DNA from: Mantis religiosa
Lineage: Eukaryota > Arthropoda > Insecta > Mantodea > Mantidae
Assembly (NCBI GenBank): GCA_030765055.1
Contig: CM060958.1
Span: forward strand, 107,411,127-107,475,126
Length of the DNA: 64,000 nt
Direction: 5' to 3'
Shown: positions 47,391 through 57,330 of the stretch, piece after piece
How positions within the stretch are numbered: position 1 is the first letter of the stretch
How the letters are laid out: every line of letters starts with the position of its first letter
The notes under the pieces: model-generated
Seen by the model: only the letters and a program-made list of their open reading frames with translations
Databases searched by the model: none
Told to the model about the DNA's origin: nothing
Program-made: the position numbers and the translations under genes

Positions 47391-48182
47391 TATATCAAGA
47401 TATCACAAATTTCATCCAAGAAGAAAATCAGTTGAAACTTAAATTTACATATCAGCCAAAAACATTTTACAAATTTAAGAAGATTTTTATGAAGCACATC
47501 AGCCTAGCCCCACAGATCAAATTTATCATAGAGAAATTACTTTGTAATTCAGAAGACTATACCACAAGACAAAAAAGCTGGAATGTACAAAATAAATTGC
47601 TCTGATTGTGATAAAGTATAAATAGGAAAACCAAAAAGAAATCTAGAAACTAGACCAAAGGAACATATGAGATGCTTAAAATACAAACAAATGGAAAATC
47701 TGTAGTTTCACACCATTTCTGGAATACCAACCATAGCATCAAACTGAACTAATCAAACCAACCAGTTATGCAGCAGAATTGGGCACATGGGATAGGATCT
47801 TCATTTTGGAACACAATCGACTGTTAATAAATTTGGATTTACTGCCACCAAGTATCCTCTGGAGTTCATTTTACTGTCTTAGGATACTGCCATTACAGAC
47901 AACCACCACAACAAAAACAACATGGGTCAGTCAGACATGTTCTGAAGATGGGAACACATGTTCCCGAAACATGTTAACAGAGAGTAAAAAAAGTGATGTT
48001 AGTATTACTAGTACTGACTAATCTTAATAAATACATCTTAACACATCACTATCTCTAGTTTCTTCTATATACAAATTGTTTTTTAAATCTTTTTGGGGCA
48101 GTACAGAGGAGTTAGTAACTCTAACTTCAGTTTCTACGCTAAAATTTACTGGGACCTGTTTTGTAGGTAAGTCACTGAAACA

Positions 48183-48556
48183 TGAAGTGAATTGATGGAA
48201 GTTAATCATTTCTTCATACTAGCCGTATATAGGCTAAGGTCTTTTATAGAAAGCCTATATACGGCTAATATAAAGAAATGATTAACTTCCATCAATTAAC
48301 CAAATTAATAAGAGTTAAATGATGTAGCCTGGGACTCAAGTACTTACGATAGTAAGTCGCAACAAACGTATATCTCAAATGTGAGAGCCCCTAGTGGTCT
48401 ACGGGGAAATATACGAGTAAAATGGAGAATTTAATGTCGTGACGGCAAGTTGGCCATGGTAGCTCAATGGGCTAGAGCAACTGGATGGAAACCAGGAGAT
48501 CCGTGGTTCATATCCCGGCCATGGCATTAAATTTTTCATGTTGACTATCTATAGAA
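48183..48556 (+). repeat. Family C repeat with hairpin head, most complete copy
   Basis: Opens with a hairpin: 'ttgatggaagttaatcattt ... tagccgtatataggct' (48189-48234) against its inverse (48252-48297). Then 'gatgtagcctgggactcaag', 'gatagtaagtcgcaacaaac', the tRNA-like block 'ggtagctcaatgggctagag' with B box 'ggttcatatcccgg', and the end 'cattaaatttttcatg'. Lies just upstream of the last UBE2O exon. Confidence 0.75.
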
Positions 48557-48664
48557 AGTGAAGTTAAACAGTACACAACATGTACATTTTTGCATATGAA
48601 TGTTCATTTTTGTTCATCAGTTAATAACTTTTTACATTATTTATCATTGCGTTTTGTTTTTCAG

Positions 48665-48810
48665 CCATTTCAAATGCTTTGAATGCTCAGCTGCCTGAAT
48701 TTCCACTGATTCCTGCTTCTAAAGGATTCTGCCTAACCTTACGCAAGACTTTGGTGACATTCAGAGATGTGCTGTGCTCCGTAGGTATCAGAGAGCAACC
48801 AGATAGTTAG
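48665..48810 (+). CDS. UBE2O: UBE2O last coding exon
   Basis: Phase 1 in. Completes Ala, then 'ISNALNAQLPEFPLIPASKG', 'FCLTLRKTLVTFRDVLCSVG', 'REQPDS' and TAG at 48808-48810. The block 'FPL.P.SKGF...LR..L..FR' is the conserved extreme C-terminus of animal UBE2O. Acceptor tttttcag. The linker between the UBC domain and this tail is much shorter than in the human protein, which carries a long acidic and Ser-rich insert; a skipped exon between 41191 and 48665 cannot be excluded but phases match as drawn. Confidence 0.92.
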
Positions 48811-50390
48811 TAGCAAGCCTGCAGCCATGCCCACATAACTGTAGGAAGGTAAAATTGGTAAGCTGAACTCTTTCCTCACTTACCATTCCTACAGCTAAAT
48901 TGTGTGGCATAGCTTTGCAGTTGACGCTATCTTTCCTACATAAAGACAGTAATTATAAATTCACTTGCATCCAAGTTATTAATATGGTTCATATCCAAGA
49001 TAAGAACTTATCAATTGTTAACTACATTGTAGGATGCTGTATCGAAGTATCCCACTGTCTGTCAGAAACATAATTTTTGAGTGATAGACAGTGGGACACT
49101 GATTTGACTTCTTATGTAACATTTAAATTTTTGTAAAAAAAACAACACAGATAGGTTATTTCAGTCATACTATGGTTTGTATGTTATTCAGGTAGATTTT
49201 ATTTATTGTAATTCTTTAATTTTTCTTCTTTTTGTTTGCATGTCTTATTAATGGCTGATTTCAAAATTAACACATCAGTACAATAAATAGAATGTTTGCT
49301 AGACTTGAATATAAAATTAGCAAGCAATACTTCATGTTTCACAACTCAACATAATCATCGCTCTAGGCTACACATGCTGTTGAATGGCTCTTCAGCATAA
49401 ATGTGAAAAAGAAGGCCATCCATTCACTATTATAGCACTTAACTGCAAATTTATTTATTTTTAGCATTAGTGAGCAGCAAGAACTCACTTCATTGTTGCT
49501 TTTAAAATTGCATTCTGTATTTCAATAATTATTTATGCTGAGTTTTATTCTATTGTAATATTTCGCAAATAAAACTGGATTTCAAAATTAGTACTGAATA
49601 TGGTTAATGTCTGCATCATAGGTCTAAATGTAAACAGTATAATGATGTAGGCTAGCATCTTGGCAAATTTCGTACTAAGCAGTGTGCAGGTTATAAAAGA
49701 TGACATAAGGAAATTATTGCATACCAAAAGCTGTGGATAACATACATATTTTAAAATTTGGAGAAGTTTTGTAAGTAATGTATTTATGGAAATTATTTTC
49801 TGGTTACTAATATAAGTTAAATCGTGAATAAAGTTACCTTTTTTCAACTCTCCCATTAAAAAAAAACTGTAAATATCTTAAAATTTGTTTTTAAAGTAGC
49901 ATTCCATGTAAATATTGCGTTACTCAGGGATTTTACGAACTTTTTTTCCTTCCTTTTTTTTTTTTCTGGACATGAATGTATACAGAATCAGAATTAAAAA
50001 TGATGCTTTGATTTGGAAATTCATTACAAAGAAAAATTAGTTTGAAATGCACATGTTAAAATTTATTTTACATAAACATTAAAGGGACATGTGCAGATTT
50101 ACACAGTTAACATTTTTTGCTCGAAATGTGTAATGGAACTTGCTTATTACAGTCCGGTTTCTTAATTTTATCCATAATTATTTATGATGCATAAAAAACC
50201 TATATAAAACCCTTTGTTGATAAATTATTCTGGTTATCTCATGCAGCAGGAAAACACTTTTTGCTCCAATGTAGTTTTGCTGCATATGTGTCGAAACGTT
50301 TTGCACCGTCTGTTATATATCATTTAAAATTATTTAATAAATACTCCTTGTATATTGTTGAAAATGTACTTAAGCACAATAAAGATTGGT
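48811..50390 (+). other. UBE2O: Probable UBE2O 3' UTR with candidate poly(A) signals
   Basis: Long AT-rich region without transposons. AATAAA occurs at 49282-49287, 49568-49573, 50336-50341 and 50378-50383; the last is followed by a T/GT-rich stretch (50400-50430) as expected downstream of a cleavage site. A short inverted repeat (about 49045-49090, 'cccactgtctgtcag' and 'agacagtgggac') lies in it. Which signal is used cannot be told from sequence. Confidence 0.45.
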
Positions 50391-51175
50391 TCATTAAATT
50401 TTCTTTTTCTCTGGTTTTGTTTTTCTCCATTTTTGACGATTAATTCATGCATTTTTGTATATAATTACCCTTAGCATTCCTTTTGTTTTTATGCAGGGTG
50501 GAAGTGAAATGATTTTGCAGACTGAAAGAAGTGAGAGTGGATGTAAATTATCAAAACCTTTTATTACATTTTTGAAATTAAGTAATTTTGTAATTATGCA
50601 GATAATCACATTTAAAAGTAAAAATATGTGGCAGCATGGTGCAACTTGTTGATTTGAGTAGTTTACTTCTACTGGTGACGTAATGAACTATTCTAATGCT
50701 CTATAAAAACCATTTAAGGAACATTGGCCATGTATTGAATTCAGATGGTTTTTCTTGGCACACGAGACACCAGGAAAATGCTAGTAAAAGGTTAGGTTAT
50801 TGTTCATTGCACCATATGCAAATATTACCTCAAATTCTATATTCCCACATAAATACAAAGATTTTATTTGGTTTGTTTAAAGGCCTGAATGTCAGGCATG
50901 TTCTATTTAAGTGAGCTGTGCCATGATAAGGTAACGAACCCAGTGTAATTTTTGCTGATATTAAACAGTTTTAAGGTTTGTGTAATATATATAGCTTAAA
51001 AGGCACATTTTCTTATGATTCAGTGCCATACTGCAGCATTATTTATGTGACAATACAATGCTTTACTTGAAATGAAAGCAAGCATTCCAAAGGTTAAAAA
51101 TAAAAAGCTATTGACACTGGAACAAAATATAAATTCAATAAATTATAATAATTAAGGACTAAACTTCACTTATCT

Positions 51176-51176
<1 letters not shown>
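50391..51176. other. Intergenic or distal 3' UTR sequence
   Basis: No recognised feature. Short frames are not gene-like. Confidence 0.4.

Positions 51177-51243
<67 letters not shown>
51177..51243. repeat. (AAT)n microsatellite
   Basis: About 22 AAT units. In minus orientation it forms the 3' tail of the LINE that starts next to it. Confidence 0.93.
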
Positions 51244-51246
<3 letters not shown>

Positions 51247-52265
51247 AAAAGTGCGCTCAGATTGAGCATTAATACACAAGCATACAAATATTGATATACA
51301 AGTATTTTAGTTCTTGCTATAGTCTGTTATAGATTTTGTTCTATTTTTACATTCTGTCATATATTTTTTGCATTGTTGACCACATAACACACATTTACAA
51401 TCCACATTCGGTTCGTGAAAGTTTTTGATAATACATATCTTATGGTGAAAGCCGTGTACCGAAAGTATTGTTGTCACATGTCTCTGGTTTCTGTATTCTC
51501 TGGTTCAGCTGTCATCCATCATAGCTGGTGTGTTGTAGAAATCCAGGTCTATCTCCTTCTTTCGGTCCATGATGTTGATCAGTTCCTGGTATGGTCCGGT
51601 TGATGGTAGGCAATGTTGTAGTCTGATGTCTTCTATGAAATAAGTCTCTTTCAACATTTCATACATCAGTCGAGATGGCGCTATTTTTCCCACTCCTAGA
51701 ATCCGTTTCATGAACATTGTCTTAACTTTTTCTATTCTGTTTAGGTCACCGATTTTAAGCTTTCCCCATATGATCTCTATTCCATATGTTATGACTGGTG
51801 CCAGTGCTACTTTGAATAGTGTCATCGCTCTGTTTGTTGACAGATTAGTTGTTTGGAATATTGAATGATAATTTGATGGCTGCTGCTATCCTTTCCTGCA
51901 TATGTATACCAATATATATATATATACGTCATATATAAATATATGTACGTCTTCTTTTACTGTTGATCCTATCACCATATCATCTGCATACAAAATAATT
52001 TCTGCTTTTGACTCTTTCTCTATTGTGTTGGTGACATCTGCTGAATAAATGTTGAACAGCATTGGGCTAATAGGATCTCCTTGAAGGACTCCGTCTGTAT
52101 AATCATCTCTGAAACTTCAACATTATTGATGTATGTTTGGAGGAATTTAGTAACAGTGACGTCAAAATTAATATAAAAATTATTTGTGGTTGGTTTATTG
52201 ACACTCGTCACTTACTTTTTCATATATTTATGAGAGACTAGTTTCAAAGGCCCTGGCCTCCATTT

Positions 52266-54203
52266 TCAATCTCTTCCCAACTGGCAACTGTTGTTATCTG
52301 CTCTCTCTGGTGGTGGAACTATGAACTTTTTTGTCAAATTATCTGCTGGCGGGATTTCAAAGTTCATTACGCGATCCTTATTTTTCCAGATGAATATGTT
52401 CTCCCATGTTGTCAATCTATTTTGGTTTATCACTCCTTTTAATAATTTTGGATTTGGATCAATGTCATGGTTTTCATTCCAAAAATGAAATGCTACTGCT
52501 GACTTGTCTTCTTGTTTCAATCTGATGTTTCTAAAGTGTTCTTTGACTCTGGTTTTTAAATTTCTTTTTGTTTGACCTATGTAGCATTTTTCACAATTCT
52601 TGCAATTTATTTGGTATATTCCAGATTTGTTACCTGAAGGAATTTCATCTTTTGTTTTTGAATTTAGTAATTTTAAAATTGAGTATCTATTAGTAGGTGC
52701 CAAGATGATATTTTGTTCCTTGAATATCTTTTTAAATTTATTAAATGTTTTTGGATGATATGTGAATGAACTGAATGTGCTGTTGCTTTCTTTTTCTTTA
52801 ATAAATGTGGTTGTTTCCTTAATGGTTTTCTTTAGTTTAGATTTTCTAATTTTCTTCAACACCAAACTTTTGTTGTATCCGTTTTCTTCTGCTATGTGTA
52901 TTATTGCTTTTTGTTCCTTGAAATATTCTTCTTTTTCCATGGGTATGTTGACTAGTCTGTGTGTAAGGCTGTTTATTATTGCATGTTTATGTGTAATTGG
53001 GTTGTGGCTATTATTTTTTATATAATTTTCTGAATGTGTTGGCTTCCTGTAAATTCCAAATTTTATTTTTGTATCATTCCTGATGATATTTAGATCCAAG
53101 AAAGGTAGTTGTCCATTGATTTCCTTTTCTATTGTGAATTTGATAGTCCTTTCTTGCAGATTGAGTAATTTTAATGCATCATCTAAATGTTTACTTGGTA
53201 CAATTGCAAAGATGTCGTCAACATATCTATACCAAACCTTGAAGATCAATGGGAAGGACTTTTTAATTTGTGTTTCAAATGCACTCATAAATAAGTTAGC
53301 CAAAAAAGGTGAAAGTGGATTGCCCATTGATAGTCCTGATTTCTGCTTGTAGTGTTTTCCATTAAAGCTAAAGAAGTTTTGTTCAATGCATATTTTTGTT
53401 AGCGAAATATATTCTTCTGCTTCTATTGCTTCCATATCAATTGTAGCTAGCCATTTTTTTAACACAGTCTGCAATTTTTCTGTTGGTATGCTTGGAAATA
53501 AAGATGTGACATCAAATGAAACCAGTCTGTCATTTTTGTCCAAATTTATATCTTTGATTTTTTCTACTAACTCTAAAGAGTTTCTTAAATTTGCACTTTC
53601 AAATTTTGGAAAACTATTAAATTTACTTAGTAACCATTTGGCCAAATTATATGTGGGGGCATTTATGCTACTAGTAATAGGTCTCATGCCTTTCCCTGTT
53701 TTATGAATTTTTGGCAGACCATATACTCTTGGTAATGTTGGATTATCTACTTTAATTTTGTGCAATTCTTTTTTGTTGATTATTTTGCTCTCTTTTAGCA
53801 TTTTATTTGCGGTTTCAATGCAGTACTTTAATGGATTAGTTTCTACTTTTTGGTAATTACTGTCTTCTAACAAATCTTCCATCCTCTTTGTGTATTCTTC
53901 TTTTTCCAGAATTACTAGTTTATTTCCCTTGTCTGCTTTAGTATAAATAACCGGTTTCTTTTTAAGAGCTTTTATGATTTGGTTACTAAAATTCTTTTTC
54001 TTTTCATTTTTAATCTCTTCTACTATTTTGGAGCATTTGTTTTTTACGGTGTTTTTACTTTCTTCATTAAGTGTTTGTGTAGCAATTTGGATGTCAGCAA
54101 TGTAATCTTCAATTTGGTTGGAATAATCTACACATGTCTTTAAACCTAGATTCAGCATATTCAGTTCTGTTTTTGTAAAATTTTGGTTTGATAGGTTTAC
54201 CAC
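52266..54203 (-). CDS. Penelope-like RT/GIY-YIG endonuclease (minus copy)
   Basis: 645 open codons. Reverse transcriptase: 'YTKADKGNKLVILEKEEY' (residues 87-104), 'LPRVYGLPKIHKTGKGMRP' (157-175), first catalytic block 'SFDVTSLFPSIP' with Asp231, 'SGLSMGNPLSPFLANLFM' (289-306), catalytic box 'YVDD' (327-330). Then the PLE-specific 'YRKPTHSENYIKNNSHNP' (385-402). GIY-YIG endonuclease: 'SGIY' (527-530), Cys-x2-Cys-x2-Cys (534, 537, 540), 'YIGQTKRNLKTR' (541-552), Glu601. The PLE enzyme nicks the target and primes reverse transcription there. No stop or frameshift. The annotated Met is probably internal: PLE proteins are longer, and the 5' end is truncated at the palindrome centre. No promoter is left, so expression is doubtful. 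Confidence 0.9.
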   Translation of the reverse strand: MVNLSNQNFTKTELNMLNLGLKTCVDYSNQIEDYIADIQIATQTLNEESKNTVKNKCSKIVEEIKNEKKKNFSNQIIKALKKKPVIYTKADKGNKLVILEKEEYTKRMEDLLEDSNYQKVETNPLKYCIETANKMLKESKIINKKELHKIKVDNPTLPRVYGLPKIHKTGKGMRPITSSINAPTYNLAKWLLSKFNSFPKFESANLRNSLELVEKIKDINLDKNDRLVSFDVTSLFPSIPTEKLQTVLKKWLATIDMEAIEAEEYISLTKICIEQNFFSFNGKHYKQKSGLSMGNPLSPFLANLFMSAFETQIKKSFPLIFKVWYRYVDDIFAIVPSKHLDDALKLLNLQERTIKFTIEKEINGQLPFLDLNIIRNDTKIKFGIYRKPTHSENYIKNNSHNPITHKHAIINSLTHRLVNIPMEKEEYFKEQKAIIHIAEENGYNKSLVLKKIRKSKLKKTIKETTTFIKEKESNSTFSSFTYHPKTFNKFKKIFKEQNIILAPTNRYSILKLLNSKTKDEIPSGNKSGIYQINCKNCEKCYIGQTKRNLKTRVKEHFRNIRLKQEDKSAVAFHFWNENHDIDPNPKLLKGVINQNRLTTWENIFIWKNKDRVMNFEIPPADNLTKKFIVPPPERADNNSCQLGRD

Positions 54204-54258
54204 ATTGTTTAGATGATCTTTTAGGTTATGTTTGTCTTTTTGATTTATCTTTTTAAAA

Positions 54259-56274
54259 GTGCCTGCTTTCTGGCATAAATTTTTTAAAAAGATAAATCAA
54301 AAAGACAAACATAACCTAAAAGATCATCTAAACAATGTGGTAAACCTATCAAACCAAAATTTTACAAAAACAGAACTGAATATGCTGAATCTAGGTTTAA
54401 AGACATGTGTAGATTATTCCAACCAAATTGAAGATTACATTGCTGACATCCAAATTGCTACACAAACACTTAATGAAGAAAGTAAAAACACCGTAAAAAA
54501 CAAATGCTCCAAAATAGTAGAAGAGATTAAAAATGAAAAGAAAAAGAATTTTAGTAACCAAATCATAAAAGCTCTTAAAAAGAAACCGGTTATTTATACT
54601 AAAGCAGACAAGGGAAATAAACTAGTAATTCTGGAAAAAGAAGAATACACAAAGAGGATGGAAGATTTGTTAGAAGACAGTAATTACCAAAAAGTAGAAA
54701 CTAATCCATTAAAGTACTGCATTGAAACCGCAAATAAAATGCTAAAAGAGAGCAAAATAATCAACAAAAAAGAATTGCACAAAATTAAAGTAGATAATCC
54801 AACATTACCAAGAGTATATGGTCTGCCAAAAATTCATAAAACAGGGAAAGGCATGAGACCTATTACTAGTAGCATAAATGCCCCCACATATAATTTGGCC
54901 AAATGGTTACTAAGTAAATTTAATAGTTTTCCAAAATTTGAAAGTGCAAATTTAAGAAACTCTTTAGAGTTAGTAGAAAAAATCAAAGATATAAATTTGG
55001 ACAAAAATGACAGACTGGTTTCATTTGATGTCACATCTTTATTTCCAAGCATACCAACAGAAAAATTGCAGACTGTGTTAAAAAAATGGCTAGCTACAAT
55101 TGATATGGAAGCAATAGAAGCAGAAGAATATATTTCGCTAACAAAAATATGCATTGAACAAAACTTCTTTAGCTTTAATGGAAAACACTACAAGCAGAAA
55201 TCAGGACCATCAATGGGCAATCCACTTTCACCTTTTTTGGCTAACTTATTTATGAGTGCATTTGAAACACAAATTAAAAAGTCCTTCCCATTGATCTTCA
55301 AGGTTTGGTATAGATATGTTGACGACATCTTTGCAATTGTACCAAGTAAACATTTAGATGATGCATTAAAATTACTCAATCTGCAAGAAAGGACTATCAA
55401 ATTCACAATAGAAAAGGAAATCAATGGACAACTACCTTTCTTGGATCTAAATATCATCAGGAATGATACAAAAATAAAATTTGGAATTTACAGGAAGCCA
55501 ACACATTCAGAAAATTATATAAAAAATAATAGCCACAACCCAATTACACATAAACATGCAATAATAAACAGCCTTACACACAGACTAGTCAACATACCCA
55601 TGGAAAAAGAAGAATATTTCAAGGAACAAAAAGCAATAATACACATAGCAGAAGAAAACGGATACAACAAAAGTTTGGTGTTGAAGAAAATTAGAAAATC
55701 TAAACTAAAGAAAACCATTAAGGAAACAACCACATTTATTAAAGAAAAAGAAAGCAACAGCACATTCAGTTCATTCACATATCATCCAAAAACATTTAAT
55801 AAATTTAAAAAGATATTCAAGGAACAAAATATCATCTTGGCACCTACTAATAGATACTCAATTTTAAAATTACTAAATTCAAAAACAAAAGATGAAATTC
55901 CTTCAGGTAACAAATCTGGAATATACCAAATAAATTGCAAGAATTGTGAAAAATGCTACATAGGTCAAACAAAAAGAAATTTAAAAACCAGAGTCAAAGA
56001 ACACTTTAGAAACATCAGATTGAAACAAGAAGACAAGTCAGCAGTAGCATTTCATTTTTGGAATGAAAACCATGACATTGATCCAAATCCAAAATTATTA
56101 AAAGGAGTGATAAACCAAAATAGATTGACAACATGGGAGAACATATTCATCTGGAAAAATAAGGATCGCGTAATGAACTTTGAAATCCCGCCAGCAGATA
56201 ATTTGACAAAAAAGTTCATAGTTCCACCACCAGAGAGAGCAGATAACAACAGTTGCCAGTTGGGAAGAGATTGA
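54259..56274 (+). CDS. Penelope-like RT/GIY-YIG endonuclease (plus copy)
   Basis: 671 open codons, starting in the palindrome centre. The first codon is GTG and is not a credible start; the next Met in the shared part is at residue 42 onward. From residue 27 on it equals the minus copy except Leu to Pro in 'KSG(L/P)SMGNP' beside the RT motif 4 region. RT and GIY-YIG motifs are all present, including 'YVDD' and 'YIGQTKRN'. It is followed by ttgaaaatggaggcc ag ggcctttgaaac (56271-56299) and the 3' end 'ccacaaataatttttat'. Near-perfect identity of the two copies implies that both came from the same recent event. Confidence 0.9.
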   Translation: MPAFWHKFFKKINQKDKHNLKDHLNNVVNLSNQNFTKTELNMLNLGLKTCVDYSNQIEDYIADIQIATQTLNEESKNTVKNKCSKIVEEIKNEKKKNFSNQIIKALKKKPVIYTKADKGNKLVILEKEEYTKRMEDLLEDSNYQKVETNPLKYCIETANKMLKESKIINKKELHKIKVDNPTLPRVYGLPKIHKTGKGMRPITSSINAPTYNLAKWLLSKFNSFPKFESANLRNSLELVEKIKDINLDKNDRLVSFDVTSLFPSIPTEKLQTVLKKWLATIDMEAIEAEEYISLTKICIEQNFFSFNGKHYKQKSGPSMGNPLSPFLANLFMSAFETQIKKSFPLIFKVWYRYVDDIFAIVPSKHLDDALKLLNLQERTIKFTIEKEINGQLPFLDLNIIRNDTKIKFGIYRKPTHSENYIKNNSHNPITHKHAIINSLTHRLVNIPMEKEEYFKEQKAIIHIAEENGYNKSLVLKKIRKSKLKKTIKETTTFIKEKESNSTFSSFTYHPKTFNKFKKIFKEQNIILAPTNRYSILKLLNSKTKDEIPSGNKSGIYQINCKNCEKCYIGQTKRNLKTRVKEHFRNIRLKQEDKSAVAFHFWNENHDIDPNPKLLKGVINQNRLTTWENIFIWKNKDRVMNFEIPPADNLTKKFIVPPPERADNNSCQLGRD

Positions 56275-56885
56275 AAATGGAGGCCAGGGCCTTTGAAACT
56301 AGTCTCTCATAAATATATGAAAAAGTAAGTGACGAGTGTCAATAAACCAACCACAAATAATTTTTATTTCAACATTATTGTTTATTTGTATAAGATTTCT
56401 TTGAAGGCATGCCTCTATCGTTCCCACCAGAAGGTCTCCCTCTCTGGTTATTCTTTTCAGTTTCTCTATTAGTTTCCCTCTATTTACTGAATCGAAGGCT
56501 TTTCTGAGATATACAAAGACTGCGTAGTACTTTCCTCTTTCGTATCTCAGTGCATCCTCTTATCACCTCCATTAAATATTTCACTGCCTGTTCTGTGTTC
56601 CTGCCCTTCATAAAATCAAGTTGACATTCTAGGATGTTTCCCTCTATTACACCAAGTAGTCTTTTGTTTAGGATTTTCATAAATATTTTGAAGGATGTGT
56701 TTTCCAGTGCCATGCCTCTGAACGAATCCGGTGATGCTCTGTTCCCTTTCCCTTTGTACAGGACCTTTAATGTCGCTGTTTTCCACCTATCAGGAATTTT
56801 TCCTGTCTGTAGTTCATCCGGTCCTTCCAGAGCTCCTCCATGTTGTCGATGGAGTATTTTAATATATATTGCAACTAGTTTCATA

Positions 56886-57330
56886 AATCCATTGTTTCCA
56901 AGCATTCCTATAGAAAAAGTTTGGATAATTTTTAAAAAAAGAATGGTTATGTTCTATAGAGCTAAATGAAAAGTTAATCAATTTTATTAAACTCATCAAT
57001 CTTGTTTGGGTCAAAATTTTTTCAACTTTAGTGGCAAATTATTTCAACAAATTTCTGGCTTATCAAATGGTTAACCCACTTTCACCATTTCTTGCTGATC
57101 TTTTCATGAGCTCTTTTTTTTTTTTTTTTTTTTTTTTAATTTAAATAATTTAAACATTTTCTTTGATTTTTAAAACTTGGCAGAGATATGCTGATATTTT
57201 TGCTACTGTTCCTGGTAACATATAATAATTTAAAACTTTTGAATTTACAATATATAAAATTCACTTTACACATTGAAAATAATGATTGCTTTCATTCATA
57301 TTGATAATTACATAAATAAGATTTAAGCTT
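56886..57330 (+). pseudogene. Decayed PLE reverse transcriptase fragment
   Basis: Translation gives 'FPSIPIEKVWIIFKKRMV', then 'NPLSPFLADLFMSS', a T-run (57116-57138), 'RYADIFATVPGN'-like sequence and 'LNLQYIKFTLHIEN'. These align in order with residues 236-360 of the 52-kb protein, but the copy is very old. It borders the LINE at 56885. Confidence 0.6.

Larger units (their letters stand above)
45725..47900 (+). pseudogene. PLE family 2 RT C-terminus and GIY-YIG remnant
   Basis: Before the mariner: 'FTMEVEEGILSFLDLKIIKE', 'YRKPSHSDNCIKDNS', 'PLTHKHAVLNSLTHRLVYT', the conserved segment after the RT core of PLEs. After the mariner (47391 on): 'KTFYKFKKIF'-like sequence, 'GMYKINCSDCDK', 'NLETR', 'HMRCLKYKQM', then decayed GIY-YIG sequence. 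Stops and frameshifts throughout. Confidence 0.8.
45505..48029. mobile_element. Asymmetric head-to-head PLE family 2 pair, split by mariner
   Basis: The left arm 45505-45722 is an inverted copy of the last 210 bases (47818-48029). Shared landmarks include 'cagtactagta', 'ctgttaacatgttt' and 'tttattaa'. It is joined at its truncated 5' end to a longer plus-strand copy that begins within the RT region at about 45725. The hairpin motif is present in both arms (45561-45589 minus, 47942-47970 plus). The mariner 46087-47390 sits in the long arm. Confidence 0.78.
52129..56367. mobile_element. Head-to-head pair of near-identical PLE family 1 copies
   Basis: Two PLE copies, minus (to about 54255) and plus (from about 54282), form an inverted repeat with arms of about 2.08 kb and a spacer of about 25 bp. 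Their proteins differ at one position over 645 residues. The unit is flanked by a single 13-bp duplication ttcaacattattg (52116-52128, 56368-56380) in a LINE. The minus copy carries about 50 extra bases at its 3' end (52129-52177) that the plus copy lacks. Confidence 0.93.
51244..56885 (-). pseudogene. LINE ORF2 interrupted by a PLE pair
   Basis: Minus-strand pieces on both sides of 52129-56367 form one LINE. Right of the PLEs (56885-56381): 'TGKIPDRWKTATLKVLYKGK', 'DSFRGMALENTSFKIFMKIL', 'FVYLRKAFDSVNRGKLIEK'. Left (52115-51244): 'VLQGDPISPMLFNIYSADV', 'EIILYADDMVIGS', 'LAPVITYGIEIIWGKLK' and a C-terminal Cys-rich end 'CVLCGQQC'. The frame joins at 'NNVEVSDDYTDGV' when the PLE pair and one copy of its 13-bp duplication are removed. 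Frameshifts exist, but the RT core boxes are intact. Confidence 0.85.

Noticed and set aside
52762..53706. Plus-strand frames opposite the PLE protein (and their mirror at 54834-55778)
   Set aside because: Antisense shadows; they occur twice only because the PLE is duplicated in inverted orientation.
52116..56380. Assembly artefact as explanation of the palindrome
   Set aside because: Possible in principle, but a foldback read would not create a flanking 13-bp duplication, a different 3' extension on one arm, and a LINE frame that is restored on removal. I keep it as a test, not as the preferred reading.
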